From Spirometra erinaceieuropaei (Eukaryota; Platyhelminthes; Cestoda; Diphyllobothriidea; Diphyllobothriidae), in contig CACRXP010000548.1 in assembly GCA_902702965.1 (NCBI GenBank), positions 142,927 to 206,926 of the forward strand: a stretch of 64,000 bases of DNA. Reading direction: 5' to 3'. The translations under genes were made by a program, and so were the position numbers. The notes below the pieces were generated by a model. It was not told the origin of the DNA. It saw only the letters and a program-made list of their open reading frames with translations, and made no database searches. This document shows positions 55,518 through 64,000 of the stretch, piece after piece. Every line of letters begins with the position of its first letter. Positions within the stretch are counted from its first letter, which is position 1.

Positions 55518-55650
55518 TGGCAGATATTGAATAATTCATATTGACCCCACTGCGAAAAACTCGGCGCCTCGGAGGGGTTCGAACAAACGCATTAAGGAGA
55601 AGGTTTTACTACAGCCAACGCTCTAACCACTTGAGCTACGAGGCCTCGCC
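55518..55650 (-). repeat. tRNA-derived SINE, second family, minus copy
   Basis: Minus strand: GAGGCCTCGTAGCTCAAGTGGTTAGAGCG (A box), TTTGTTCGAACCCCTCCGAGGCGCC (B box and closing stem), then GAGTTTTTCGCAGTGGGGTCAATATGAATTATTC. The head can form an acceptor-like stem (GGCCTC with GAGGCGCC in part) but has a long variable part and no CCA context. Confidence 0.75.
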
Positions 55651-55654
55651 GGAC

Positions 55655-55790
55655 GACGCGTTGGCTGTATTAAAGCCTTCCCCTTGCTGCGTGTTTTCGA
55701 ATCCCACGGGGGCGCTGAGTTTTTCACAGTTGGGTCATTATGAATTATTCAAAATCTGCCAAAATATCTATGAATTACTTGAGCCCGGTA
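55655..55790 (+). repeat. tRNA-derived SINE, second family, plus partner
   Basis: Begins inside the head at GCGTTGGCTGTATTAAAGCC and continues TTTTCGAATCCCACGGGGGCG, GAGTTTTTCACAGTTGGGTCATTATGAATTATTC. With the minus copy just to its left it makes an imperfect palindrome of about 270 bases. Confidence 0.75.
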
Positions 55791-55934
55791 GTCATCTGGT
55801 GGATTATAGGTGAACTACTTAGGAAATCCTGCCTGGGCAGTCAACTTACTGTATCAGATTTGGTGGATTCCAGACGTTGCAGTAGGTTGGGCGGGTAAAC
55901 TGGACCCAAATGTGATTAAATTCGAGTCTTCCGG

Positions 55935-56070
55935 CGGGGCCTTGTAGCTCAGGTGGTTAGAGCGTTGACTGTACTAAAGCCTTCACCTTTCTGCGTGGGT
56001 TCAAATTCCACCGAGGCGCCGAGTTTGTCACAGATCGGTCAATATGAACTGTCTCAGATCTCCACGGAAA
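55935..56070 (+). repeat. tRNA-derived SINE, second family, single copy
   Basis: GGGGCCTTGTAGCTCAGGTGGTTAGAGCG (A box), GTGGGTTCAAATTCCAC (B box), GAGGCGCCGAGTTTGTCACAG and GGTCAATATGAACTG. The 5' GGGGCCT and 3' AGGCGCC could pair as a tRNA-like stem, but the body that follows matches the other SINE copies. Confidence 0.75.
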
Positions 56071-56149
56071 ATCAGCGCACTCCTCATTAGAATAAATTTG
56101 TCAAGATGCGTTAACGGCGTCGCGGCTTGAAAATTTTCCAAATGATCGA

Positions 56150-56630
56150 CAACTCGGTCCCGTGATCATTATTGCGTCCCCCAAACGGGCCACGTGGTAG
56201 ATCCGCTGGACCAAAATGGAGGCCATATTGGACGCTGGCAGACGTTATCGGATTGCCCACCATAATAAATGTCAACATTTCGGGTGTGGCGAGAGGCCCG
56301 GCTGCCGGCAGACGTCGCGCACACTGGGACCCCCGCCCCCCTCCCACCATTGTTGTTGGTTAAAATCCTGGTCATTTGCTGTGTGGGCCAGGGGGTGTGG
56401 AGCGGAGCGCCAAGGTGCAGGCTCGACTGCGCCACCTACCTGCGCCCTCCCCTACTTCCAGTCTTCTTGACTCTGTCTTGACGCCGGGGGAGGTGAGAGT
56501 GCGGTAGATGCTGTGCAAGTCCACTAACACTATGAACTTATTCACGCACAAGACCGCGTCCCTGCTCTACCCTGACGTGGAGCACATGGTGGATATCGTC
56601 GGCAACGACGATCGGACTGTCGTGTGTATG
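56150..56630 (-). repeat. dispersed repeat R, copy (minus)
   Basis: Minus strand: CGATCGTCGTTGCCGACGATATCC, TGTGCTCCACGTCAGG, CTTGCACAGCATCTACCGCACTCTC, GTCAAGACAGAGTCAAGAAGAC, then GCGCTCCGCTCCACACCCCCTGG and AACCAGGATTTT-like sequence on to GGCCCGTTTGGGGG. Confidence 0.7.
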
Positions 56631-56859
56631 GGAAGACTGACTCGTGAAGGCAGGTTGAATTTCAAGGAATCCTTTGTGGTGTGGTTGTACGGAGGCCAGG
56701 TCGCGCGCTGCATGGGTAGGCGGGTTACTTAGCTATGTTAGCTATTGTAGCTGAGGCAACTTATGGAAGTCTCGATATCATGTTGTCTTGGGAGTCCGCC
56801 GAGCGAGGGAGGGTGTGTGACAGATGCTTCACAAGTCTGCCCAACTATAAACTAACTCG

Positions 56860-57305
56860 ACAGCTCGACCGTCGACCCCCACGATGTCCACCGTCTGCTA
56901 CTTGACAAGGTGCAGCAGGCACGAATATTTGCGCATGAATTAGTTTATAGTGAGAGTGGACTTGCACAGCATCTACCGCACTCTCTCCTCCCCGTCAGGA
57001 TCCGGCATCATGACCAAGTCAGGAAGACTGGAGACGGGAGAGGGCGCAGGTGGCTGGCACGGCCGGACCCGCACCTTACCGCTCCACTCCACACCACTTG
57101 GTCCTCAGCATACCCTTGACCAGGATTTCTAACCAACAGCAACACCCCAACAGGGGTAAGAAGGACGATGATGACTGGGCAGCCATGTCCACCACCTGTG
57201 TACCCAGCGGCCGCGCATGCGCATCTACCGGCAGGGGACCATGTGTGAGGGAACTGCTAGCGCATACCAGGCTGCGAGGCCCATGGTTTGCTGATATTGG
57301 CATGG
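56860..57305 (+). repeat. dispersed repeat R, copy (plus)
   Basis: CTCGACCGTCGACCCCCACGATGTCCACCGTCTGC, GTTTATAGTGAGAGTGGACTTGC, CAGCATCTACCGCACTCTCTCC, GACTGGAGACGGGAG, CGCAGGTGGCTGGCACGGCC, ACCAGGATTTCTAACC. It faces the minus copy at 56150-56630. Confidence 0.7.
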
Positions 57306-57309
57306 CATA

Positions 57310-57817
57310 AACTAACTCACGCGCTAATAAACGATGCTGTGCCTCCCCATGGGAGAAGCAGTAGACTTGGTCCCCTACGATGGTCGAAATCTCACTATTT
57401 ATAAGAGATTTTTGTTGGAGTGCATCGACGCACCTCGTGGGTAAAAAGCAGACTCCTGAAGTTCATACATGCAGGAAAAATCATTAAAGAGCCTCCTAGA
57501 TGCTGCAAACTAGGCAATGAAAACCCGAAATGCTCCCCTATTTAGACTCACAAATTATAAAACGCAGAATTCTTTGGAACGCATTCGTGAAATTGAACTT
57601 CCATAACCCATTCTAAAGAAGATTACTTGTTTTCCTTTGTGGTTGAAAACTGATAGGAAAGTGCAGCATGGGAATTTTGAGTTTTGTTTGTTTTGATTTA
57701 CATTTATTGGCTTAGGTGTACTCATTCAAAACAAAACTGGTCACACTAGCGAATAAATGTGAGACTATGTTCTATGCTAGTGGCTTTATCACCATACGGA
57801 AAGAATTCTTTCTGCTC
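57310..57817. other. no gene recognised
   Basis: AT-rich spacer; the plus frame 57716-57922 runs into the PLE terminal unit and is not a gene. Confidence 0.4.
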
Positions 57818-57829
57818 AGAAGACGAGGT

Positions 57830-57868
57830 GGCGAGCAAACGCTGCTTTCGATAACTTCTCTTCAGGCC
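57830..57868 (-). ncRNA. hammerhead-ribozyme-like motif, class B, 3' terminal unit
   Basis: Minus strand: GGC (57868-57866), CUGAAGA (57865-57859), stem II GA-AGUUA-UC, GAAA, stem III GCAGCGUUUGC, U57834 C57833, then GCC (57832-57830) closing stem I with three pairs. All core bases fit CUGANGA/GAAA/UH. Stem II is only two pairs, so stability would rest on the other stems. Confidence 0.55.
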
Positions 57869-57979
57869 GGTACAGCTATATGTGAACGGGGTACAGTGAT
57901 TGAAAAAATCGATAAAAGTTAGTTTTAAAAATGCAGACTAGGCAAGACCGGAAGGGCGCAGAAAGCTGTATGTGGTTAG

Positions 57980-58299
57980 TCAGCCTTTGATCACGGTAAG
58001 CATGGAGCCTGGACGAGGTTCTTCTGGGCGCATAGGGTCGGTTTTTCGTAATCTGATGGCGGCCGGTTCTGCTGTTGCCAACAGGCGTTGGCCCAGTAGC
58101 TTAGGGTAGCTCGAGGGGACCTTGTAAGTCACACGAAATGCTTCAGCGGGGTCCACACGATGTCCTGAATCCACTGCATGCGCAAGGGTGGCGCTGTCTA
58201 TTCTCCTAGTTTTGCTTTTTGCCAGCCATGCAGGAAGGTGCTCTCGTATACTTTTGGAAGGACGCCGACTCGTACGACCAGTGTAACCTGCTCCACAGG
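57980..58299 (-). pseudogene. PLE GIY-YIG endonuclease fragment (class B)
   Basis: About 106 codons open on the minus strand to a stop near 57980. It begins within the GIY-YIG core as CGAGYTGRTSRRPSKSIREHLPAWL, then SATLAHAVDSGHRVDP and FRVTYKVP, the usual order (second half of GIY-YIG with Arg, Glu-His block, then H..D.GH..D, FRV). It ends in PGSMLTVIKG. The role in PLEs is target nicking. It is cut off at its 5' side by the inverted terminal unit, so no RT and no start codon. Confidence 0.75.
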
Positions 58300-58305
58300 T
58301 TATAA

Positions 58306-58341
58306 CTGAAGAGAAGTTATCGAAAGCAACGTTTGCTCGCC
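58306..58341 (+). ncRNA. hammerhead-like core in inverted class B unit
   Basis: CUGAAGA (58306-58312), GAAA (58322-58325), stem III AGCAA/UUGCU with a three-base loop, U58337 C58338, then GCC. The homology with 57830-57865 begins exactly at the first core base; the 5' half of stem I is replaced by UUAUAA, so this copy cannot form stem I. Confidence 0.5.
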
Positions 58342-58354
58342 ACCTCGTCTTCTG

Positions 58355-60720
58355 AATACTGCTATGGGAATTCTAACGATTCTTCCTATTCCAACGCCTA
58401 CATAAAAATATTGACGGGTGCCTACTGCACTCTACGGATAACGCAGAATTTGTCACCACAAATGCCGCCAAAGGTCATCTATAAAACTGTGGAACATTCT
58501 CTCAAGCGCTTACGTTATTGCAGTTCCATCATTTATTATTGCAGTGTGCCTTTGTTAACTTTGAACTACGAGTGTGTTTATGCTACCGAAATTCAACAAA
58601 ATTGATAACTTTTTCTTGACAAAAACGAAAAATTCCCCAAGATAAACCGACTTTAACATGAACGTTGGTCAGTCATTGAGCCGATAATTGCAAAGATTTA
58701 CCCTTTCTCGTTGGTGTGTTCTGTAATTTAATCTAACACGGAAGCCCTCCACCAAAAGAGGAATTCCTAAATTAGCAACGACTTATAATATTTCGATTTA
58801 TAAAAGGAGACAATTAAAGTACCACGATACACTCGGTGACATTCGGGGCATGGTTAATGGCGCCATTTCTGTCAAAGTACTTGGCCATAACAGAAACCGA
58901 TCGGGAAAATGTACTTGGACGATTTTTCAACAATACGGCTGAAGTAAAGGAAATAACGATCTAGTCACCGAGAAAAAAATCGAGAATTTTAATCTTTTCA
59001 GCTATAGAGCTTTTCAAATACCGTTCTGGTGAAACGTGGACGTTATCATATGTTCCAGAGATATGTTGTAAAAAGATGACCTCAGAAATCTCCCCCAAGT
59101 ACAATTCATGGCGAATTTTCAGGCACTTCTAAACTTAGAGATCGAATTTAGCTGCCGACTGTACATCCCCATTGAGGTCTTTAGTTGACATGAATAAGCT
59201 TGTTCTCCGGATCTTCTAGTGCACTTGAAGTAAGACCGTTGTAGATATAACATCCTTTATCAGATTGTTTGTACGTCAGCAGACCTGTTTCTTCTGCAAT
59301 TAAATGGATTTACACGCAGTAACTTAGCGAAGAAAAGTTACCTCCAGAAGTATATTAGAAAATTATGGAAAAATATGTTGGCCTTCGCTCACATGATAAT
59401 AATTATTGATTTGGGAGATCGGATTTCGTACTTATTCCGAGCATTCTTCCTCATATAAGTAGTAGGTACTTTTAACTCTCAACAAGAACTTAAGAGACTT
59501 TCCTTAGGGAACGCACCTCCATGTTCTAGAAGTCGAGAGTCGCGAAAATGGCCACTTGGCTGGGCATATGCGGAAGAATTTATGGCTTCGTCAGTCTCCT
59601 TGAGCAGAACTTCAAAATATTCCCGAGAAATATCAGTAAACGAACTGCAGTGGAGCAAGCGAAAGATGAGAGATCATAACAACAGACGACGCTGGGAGAC
59701 TTGGGTCTTTCCATAATACTTAAAACTCAAACTTGATCAATTTACCGTGGTATCTGGAGGCAAACAGGAGAGCTAATTAGAACTTTTGGTCATTTCCTCC
59801 GTTACAGCCGAAATGAAGATCTATACCCAATGCCACGGTCCATTCAAGACAGACAACACCACTTTCACTTAGCCCTAGTGATCCACCTGTATAGTGTGAC
59901 TCAATCACGGAAGTGAGTTGGCATTCTCGACTTATTTTCCGAATAAGGTGGTCCGAAACAGTTGCTAGCAATCACTTTTTATACTGCTAAAATATTTTTA
60001 GTGAAAAACCCAGCCACGCGACTATCCAAGTATTCGATATAACAGGATACAACCACCATGCGTTAATTTCGGCAGTCGATCGCCTAGAACTTTGCTCGTT
60101 GGTTCCGATAATACGCTAGTTGCTTAAGCGCTCTTATTCAGGTAGGATATGACTATATACACCCTCCCCCCAGCACTGGGGCGCAAGATCACTACCAATA
60201 CAAGTATGGTGGTAAGGGGGTTTTACAGGCGGGTTTTACCAGCCTTACCGAAATCTCATTAGCCATACCGTTTCCGAATCAGTTAGTTGGCACTCCCCTG
60301 AAAGTGTATGTGCGAAGCTTTCTCTAGGAGCTGGCGCGGTTTTCTATTAATTACTCATACTTCGCGGGGTTGAAGTCGGAGTTACTTAATACATTCGAAC
60401 AAGCTTTGGCGCAAGCATGATTTTCCTCCTAGCTCCAGAATCCCGATTGTATCGTCCGTTCCTTTAGAAGACCCTTGCCGTACAACGCCTTTTTACCCTC
60501 CCTTCCTGTATTTCATATGGCCCTCCGCCTGAGTGCTGGGGTGCGCATATGCCTAATCGACTGTTGTTTGCTTTGTCTTAAGTGGATAAACTACCGTGGG
60601 GTAGTCTTGACAGGACTTTTTATTCATGCACGGACATTCTTCCGGTCACTTGGGTTGAATGGCGTCGTTTCCAGGGAAGCATCACGTCTGCTCATAGAAG
60701 TAAAGTAGTGCTTAGTGATG
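58355..60720. other. no gene recognised
   Basis: About 2.4 kb of AT-rich sequence with short frames only. I see no repeats shared with the rest of the window apart from possible class B terminal sequence continuing to about 58400. Confidence 0.45.
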
Positions 60721-60724
60721 GTTT

Positions 60725-60985
60725 AACCGTCGTGACCGACGATGTCCATCGTGTGCTCCACAGCAGTGTGAGGTTAGGCAGGGTGAATTGTGCGGGATTT
60801 TTTATAGTGACAGTAGACTTGCACAGCACCTACCGCACTCCCTCCCTACCCCGTCCGGACCCGGTATCAAGATAAAGTCAAGAAGACTGCAGGCGAGAGT
60901 GGACGCAGGTAGCTGGCACGACGAAGTCCCGCACCTAAGCGTACCACCCCACACTTAGCTCACAACAAACACTTGAAAGTAGTGC
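60725..60985 (+). repeat. dispersed repeat R, copy (plus)
   Basis: ACCGTCGTGACCGACGATGTCCATCGTGTGCTCCAC, TTTATAGTGACAGTAGACTTGCACAGCACCTACCGCACTC, CAAGATAAAGTCAAGAAGACTGCAGGCGAGAG, GGACGCAGGTAGCTGGCACG. Shorter than 50565 at the 3' side. Confidence 0.7.
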
Positions 60986-61685
60986 TACCTAGTGCATCTA
61001 ATACTCACGCAATTTTTTTCTCTATTCTCCCTCCAGAAATAGTAGCTGGTAATCTTGAAATACCCTTCACTCGAAGTCGGAATACCATAGAGTGAGTTTT
61101 CACTTTTTGCCTCTCATAATACTTCTTTTACCAGAACCGATCGTATGCACGTATGCACTTTTGCGCACAAAGCCGTATATATCTGGAAAGACACGGTGTT
61201 TGGTGCCGACTTATACATATTATCGGTGCCTTAGGTGGGTTGCCCGATCCCTAATACAGCAAATCTCTCAAGCCACACAGTCGCTGTTTATTGCCTAATA
61301 ACCCACACATGACCTTGAAAATTAGACATCCATTGATTGGTCCTTAAGTTCAGTAAACAGACGATGCGTATGCTGGTAGCAGATGGTCTGCTTAGGCCTT
61401 AAGGTCAACAACAATGCACTAAGGGCGTCAAAATTCTTGATTATCCATTGTCTCTGAGATCGCACTTTCTCAAGCCAGGACTCATAAAATATGCCAATAT
61501 GTACAACAGCAAATTTACCGGATCAGGCGGCATGCTCACTACATACCTAGAAATAGAACGTATTGCTAAGATTTCGTTAAGCAATATGAACTTAGGTAGA
61601 ATCGTGGTGGGGAAAAATGATTTGTACAAAATGAGAACAAGTGGGCAAGGTCCAACAAGTCAACATTTTGAGAATAAGCAGTGTT
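60986..61685. other. no gene recognised
   Basis: The plus frame 61448-61693 (81 codons) has an even, protein-like composition but no known domain and no splice context. Otherwise featureless. Confidence 0.4.
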
Positions 61686-61689
61686 TTCG

Positions 61690-61770
61690 GTAGATTAAAA
61701 TGATTCGTCGGACCCGATTGTGATAACCTCGGTCGGATTCGAACCTATGGTAACAAGGGCAAAGCTTAAG
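61690..61770 (-). repeat. tRNA-like SINE half, inverted partner
   Basis: The minus strand has ATAGGTTCGAATCCGACCGAGGTTATCACAATCGGGTCCGACGAATC, a B-box end plus SINE body resembling 61845-61880. It points away from the SINE that starts at 61790. Confidence 0.6.
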
Positions 61771-61787
61771 TTGTGTTCCCAGTTGGG

Positions 61788-61930
61788 GTCTCATAGCTCA
61801 AATAACTAGAGAGTCTATTTGTCACTGCTGTCATGGGTTCGAATCCCTCAGAAACCTTAGAGTTTTTCATGTACGAATCTACCAAATTTAGGACAATGTT
61901 CATATTTCCTAAAAACAGGGGTTTTCAAAA
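61788..61930 (+). repeat. tRNA-derived SINE, third variant
   Basis: GGGTCTCATAGCTCAAATAACTAGAGAG (A box), ATGGGTTCGAATCCCTCAGAAACCTTAGAG (B box and closing stem), then TTTTTCATGTACGAATCTACCAAATTTAGGACAATGTTC. Related to the second family by the GAG-TTTTTCA junction. Confidence 0.7.
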
Positions 61931-62650
61931 ATGAATCTTCGTTGCTGCCCAATGCTTACCTATGTCTGAGTATTTGTCTGTGTTCAAGACGTTGATTAAG
62001 TTGTCACGGCATTCGACCCTCTTCTTTACTTGTTCATGCTAATTGATATACTTTTTGGAGGAAAACTAAGACATTTTCAGTCTGACAATGCATTTTTGTC
62101 CTTATTTGCGCAAGAGCATCCAGACACTTTTCCGCTGAAATCGTTAACTATCCAAAATAAATAACATCCTTCAGCGACTGTCATACGTTGGCCCAACATC
62201 GACCCAACTTTTATTCTCCACGTTCGGTAAGAAATTTTAAGGGCATTGATTGGTTTCAAGGAACTTCGCAGAATTATTTTGAGGTATCAGTATATTTCAG
62301 GGAAAGTAGGTGTATACCTTTGAAATCCCTATTGGTTACATGCAGAGGATAAATATGGAGGAAATGGAAAGGAACTAACATGAAAGAAATGCGAGGTGAA
62401 TAGCAAAAACTGTACAGATGAACACAGAATGTCATGCGTTAACAGAGTTTAAAGGCACATTAACTTGTTTTGTTGATCAAAATACAGCGGACAGTTGAGG
62501 CACACTTAAGATACGGGAAAAGAAGTAAAATTGTTTAGTCTACAGGCATCGTGGTGAATGAGAACAGCGGTGTGCGACGTGGCCCAAGCTTAATAATAAC
62601 ATAAACATATATTACTCAAATGTTGTTAGTAGCATCATTATAACACTAAA
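61931..62650. other. no gene recognised; short repeat at 62290
   Basis: Only the 62296-62345 hairpin-like word shared with 46973 stands out. Confidence 0.4.
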
Positions 62651-62659
62651 TTGCCGGCG

Positions 62660-62790
62660 TTGGCTGTCAAGGTGGTCGTAGTCCGACGTTGTTGGGGTGC
62701 GCGCTACAATGCTGATCTAGTCTCCATTTAAAAGTATCTACCGAGCCTGACATAACAACATCCCGAGAGTACGCAGAGCCCATCGACTAC
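62660..62790 (-). pseudogene. LINE C-terminal tail fragment
   Basis: The minus strand reads GSAYSRDVVMSGSVDTFKWRLDQHC and then a stop, matching the final VV.S.SV..FK.RLD pattern of CR1-like polymerases also seen at 37335-37450. Too short to place in a clade. Confidence 0.5.
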
Positions 62791-64000
62791 AGGGGAGAAT
62801 TTGTCGCCGTTTGTTGCGACCTGAGACACGTTGTCACTTACAGAAAACTCGGCGACTATCTAAAAATTAGCTGCAGTGATGAAAATGCAACTACATTGGG
62901 AAAACCCGACGGAAATTGCAGACTCGCGTGCGCGAGTGCAAATTGGCAACTCGGCGGCTAGACCCAAACTCCCGACTTCCAACGCACATAGGAAAAAACT
63001 TCAAGGAGCAACCATGTTAGACGGGGGCAAATCAAGGACAGAATACCTAAAACTTGAGGAGTGGTATTCGGATGACAACACCAAAAGACCACTTGACCTT
63101 CCTGCATCTTATAAAGTTCTAATTCATTGCGTACACAAAAGCTAGGTCAGGAAGGTAACATAAAACTTAGAAAAACCGAACAGACACGGCCTGACAACGA
63201 ACTCACCCATGGGGGGATCAAAAGAGCCACCAGACCGAACAATCCCCGCAGAGGCTCAACTATCCTCCATCTAGATGATGACTCATAGGGCACGAGGCTT
63301 CCAAGCCCGCCAAACATGTGCCAGGATACCGAAACAACAAAGGAATAAAAAAATATTCAAACCAAGGTTGACTAGTTCGGCACCCTACTCTCACTTCTGT
63401 TCGATCGTGTGTGTTCAATGCTCTGATGCTGGTGAGCGGACCAAGCTCTCCGAGACGTCCGTAGCTCAATAGGACCCCTCTTTTTTACTAAATCGTCACC
63501 ACGGATTGCTTAACTTTGCCGATCTATCATATATCTGTAAAGTGGCATTTATTCCTAGAGAGGAACAGCAGCAAATGGGCCCATAGCATTCAGTATTACT
63601 GAGTGCATACCCCACCCCCTCAGGCGTATGGGTTGAAACACTGTCTGAGAGTTAGCAGGTCGCCAAGCTTTCATTGCCCCGATGGAGTAAAATTAGAAGC
63701 CTAGCTGTAGGATGTTTTTAGCCGTCGAATTGTTACCTATGGGTTGCTTTATTTACTGCCGTACATGCTTAAAATCCCGACAGGGCAGGAATCGTGCGTA
63801 GGGAAACAGATCAGTTAAAAGTCGCCTTGCTGTACGCCAGTGGCAACGATAAGTGGCCGAGATAATTTAGAAAGGGCGTCTTTGGCCCTAAGCATATGTG
63901 GGCAGACGCATGCCGGATGGGTTCTCCTCTTAAAGTCAAAATTACTCTGAAAAGAGGGCATTTCCAGCAATTTTATTAGAAGGCTTTAGTGCTGCCTACT
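62791..64000. other. no gene recognised
   Basis: Frames at 62876-63145 (plus) and 63260-63469 (minus) have no domain I know. A partial A-box-like GACGTCCGTAGCTCAATAGGAC at 63456-63477 recalls a tRNA head, but no B box follows. Confidence 0.4.

Larger units (their letters stand above)
57818..58354 (-). mobile_element. PLE class B 3' fragment between inverted termini
   Basis: The minus strand carries, in order, an inverted terminal unit (58354-58306), a GIY-YIG coding fragment (58299-57980), a short untranslated stretch, and a forward terminal unit (57868-57818) with hammerhead core. The RT is absent. The inverted unit at the 5' side joined to a truncated coding region is the same plan as the class C element at 19566-21118. 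Confidence 0.75.

Noticed and set aside
1..64000. CRISPR arrays, operons, prophage or plasmid features
   Set aside because: No regularly spaced short repeats and no prokaryotic gene organisation anywhere in the window.

Overview
The window reads as nuclear DNA of a multicellular eukaryote, most likely a pseudophyllidean (diphyllobothriid-type) tapeworm. There are no operons or Shine-Dalgarno sites, long coding frames are very rare, there are two runs of N, and almost everything recognisable is a transposable element. The best organism clue is a GC-rich LINE whose endonuclease/reverse-transcriptase protein ends in C2H2 zinc fingers, a type I know as abundant in cestode genomes. Penelope-like elements (PLEs), an RTE-like LINE, tRNA-derived SINEs and long foldback elements fit the same picture. 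The organism is an inference; nothing here names the species.

Only one host-gene exon is convincing: a minus-strand exon at 53881-54384 that encodes the cytosolic tail, signal anchor and stem of a type II Golgi-type membrane protein. It ends at a consensus GTAAGT splice donor. It is probably a glycosyltransferase, but the catalytic exons are not in view.

Layout: 1-3.3 kb holds a tRNA-SINE and a 1-kb foldback element. 3.3-6.6 kb is a decayed RTE-like LINE. 6.9-11.4 kb carries three more foldback elements. 11.7-12.8 kb has the 3' end of a PLE and an inverted SINE pair. 13.8-15.5 kb is a half foldback plus a dispersed repeat. 19.55-21.1 kb is a 5'-truncated PLE flanked by inverted arms. 24.7-30.5 kb contains the nearly intact LINE, whose single 1.4-kilocodon frame is broken mainly by two TAG codons, flanked by dispersed repeat R. 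36.5-38.75 kb has a PLE tail, a LINE tail and a hairpin of paired hammerhead motifs. 40-50 kb has an inverted SINE pair, microsatellites, telomere-like repeats, two more PLE tails and foldbacks. 52.3-54.4 kb has a foldback and the host exon. 55-64 kb has further SINEs, R repeats, a PLE GIY-YIG domain with flanking hammerheads, and a LINE tail.

The most interesting theme is RNA and DNA self-complementarity. Three unrelated-looking PLE lineages each carry hammerhead-ribozyme-like cores (CUGANGA, then GAAA, then a UC or UU cleavage site with matching stem I) next to their termini, two of them in inverted pairs. tRNA-SINEs repeatedly sit as head-to-head inverted pairs. At least eight elements or fragments belong to a transposase-less foldback family, one flanked by an exact 9-bp direct repeat as expected for Mutator/Foldback-type transposition. 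All calls were made by eye; no alignment or folding program was run.
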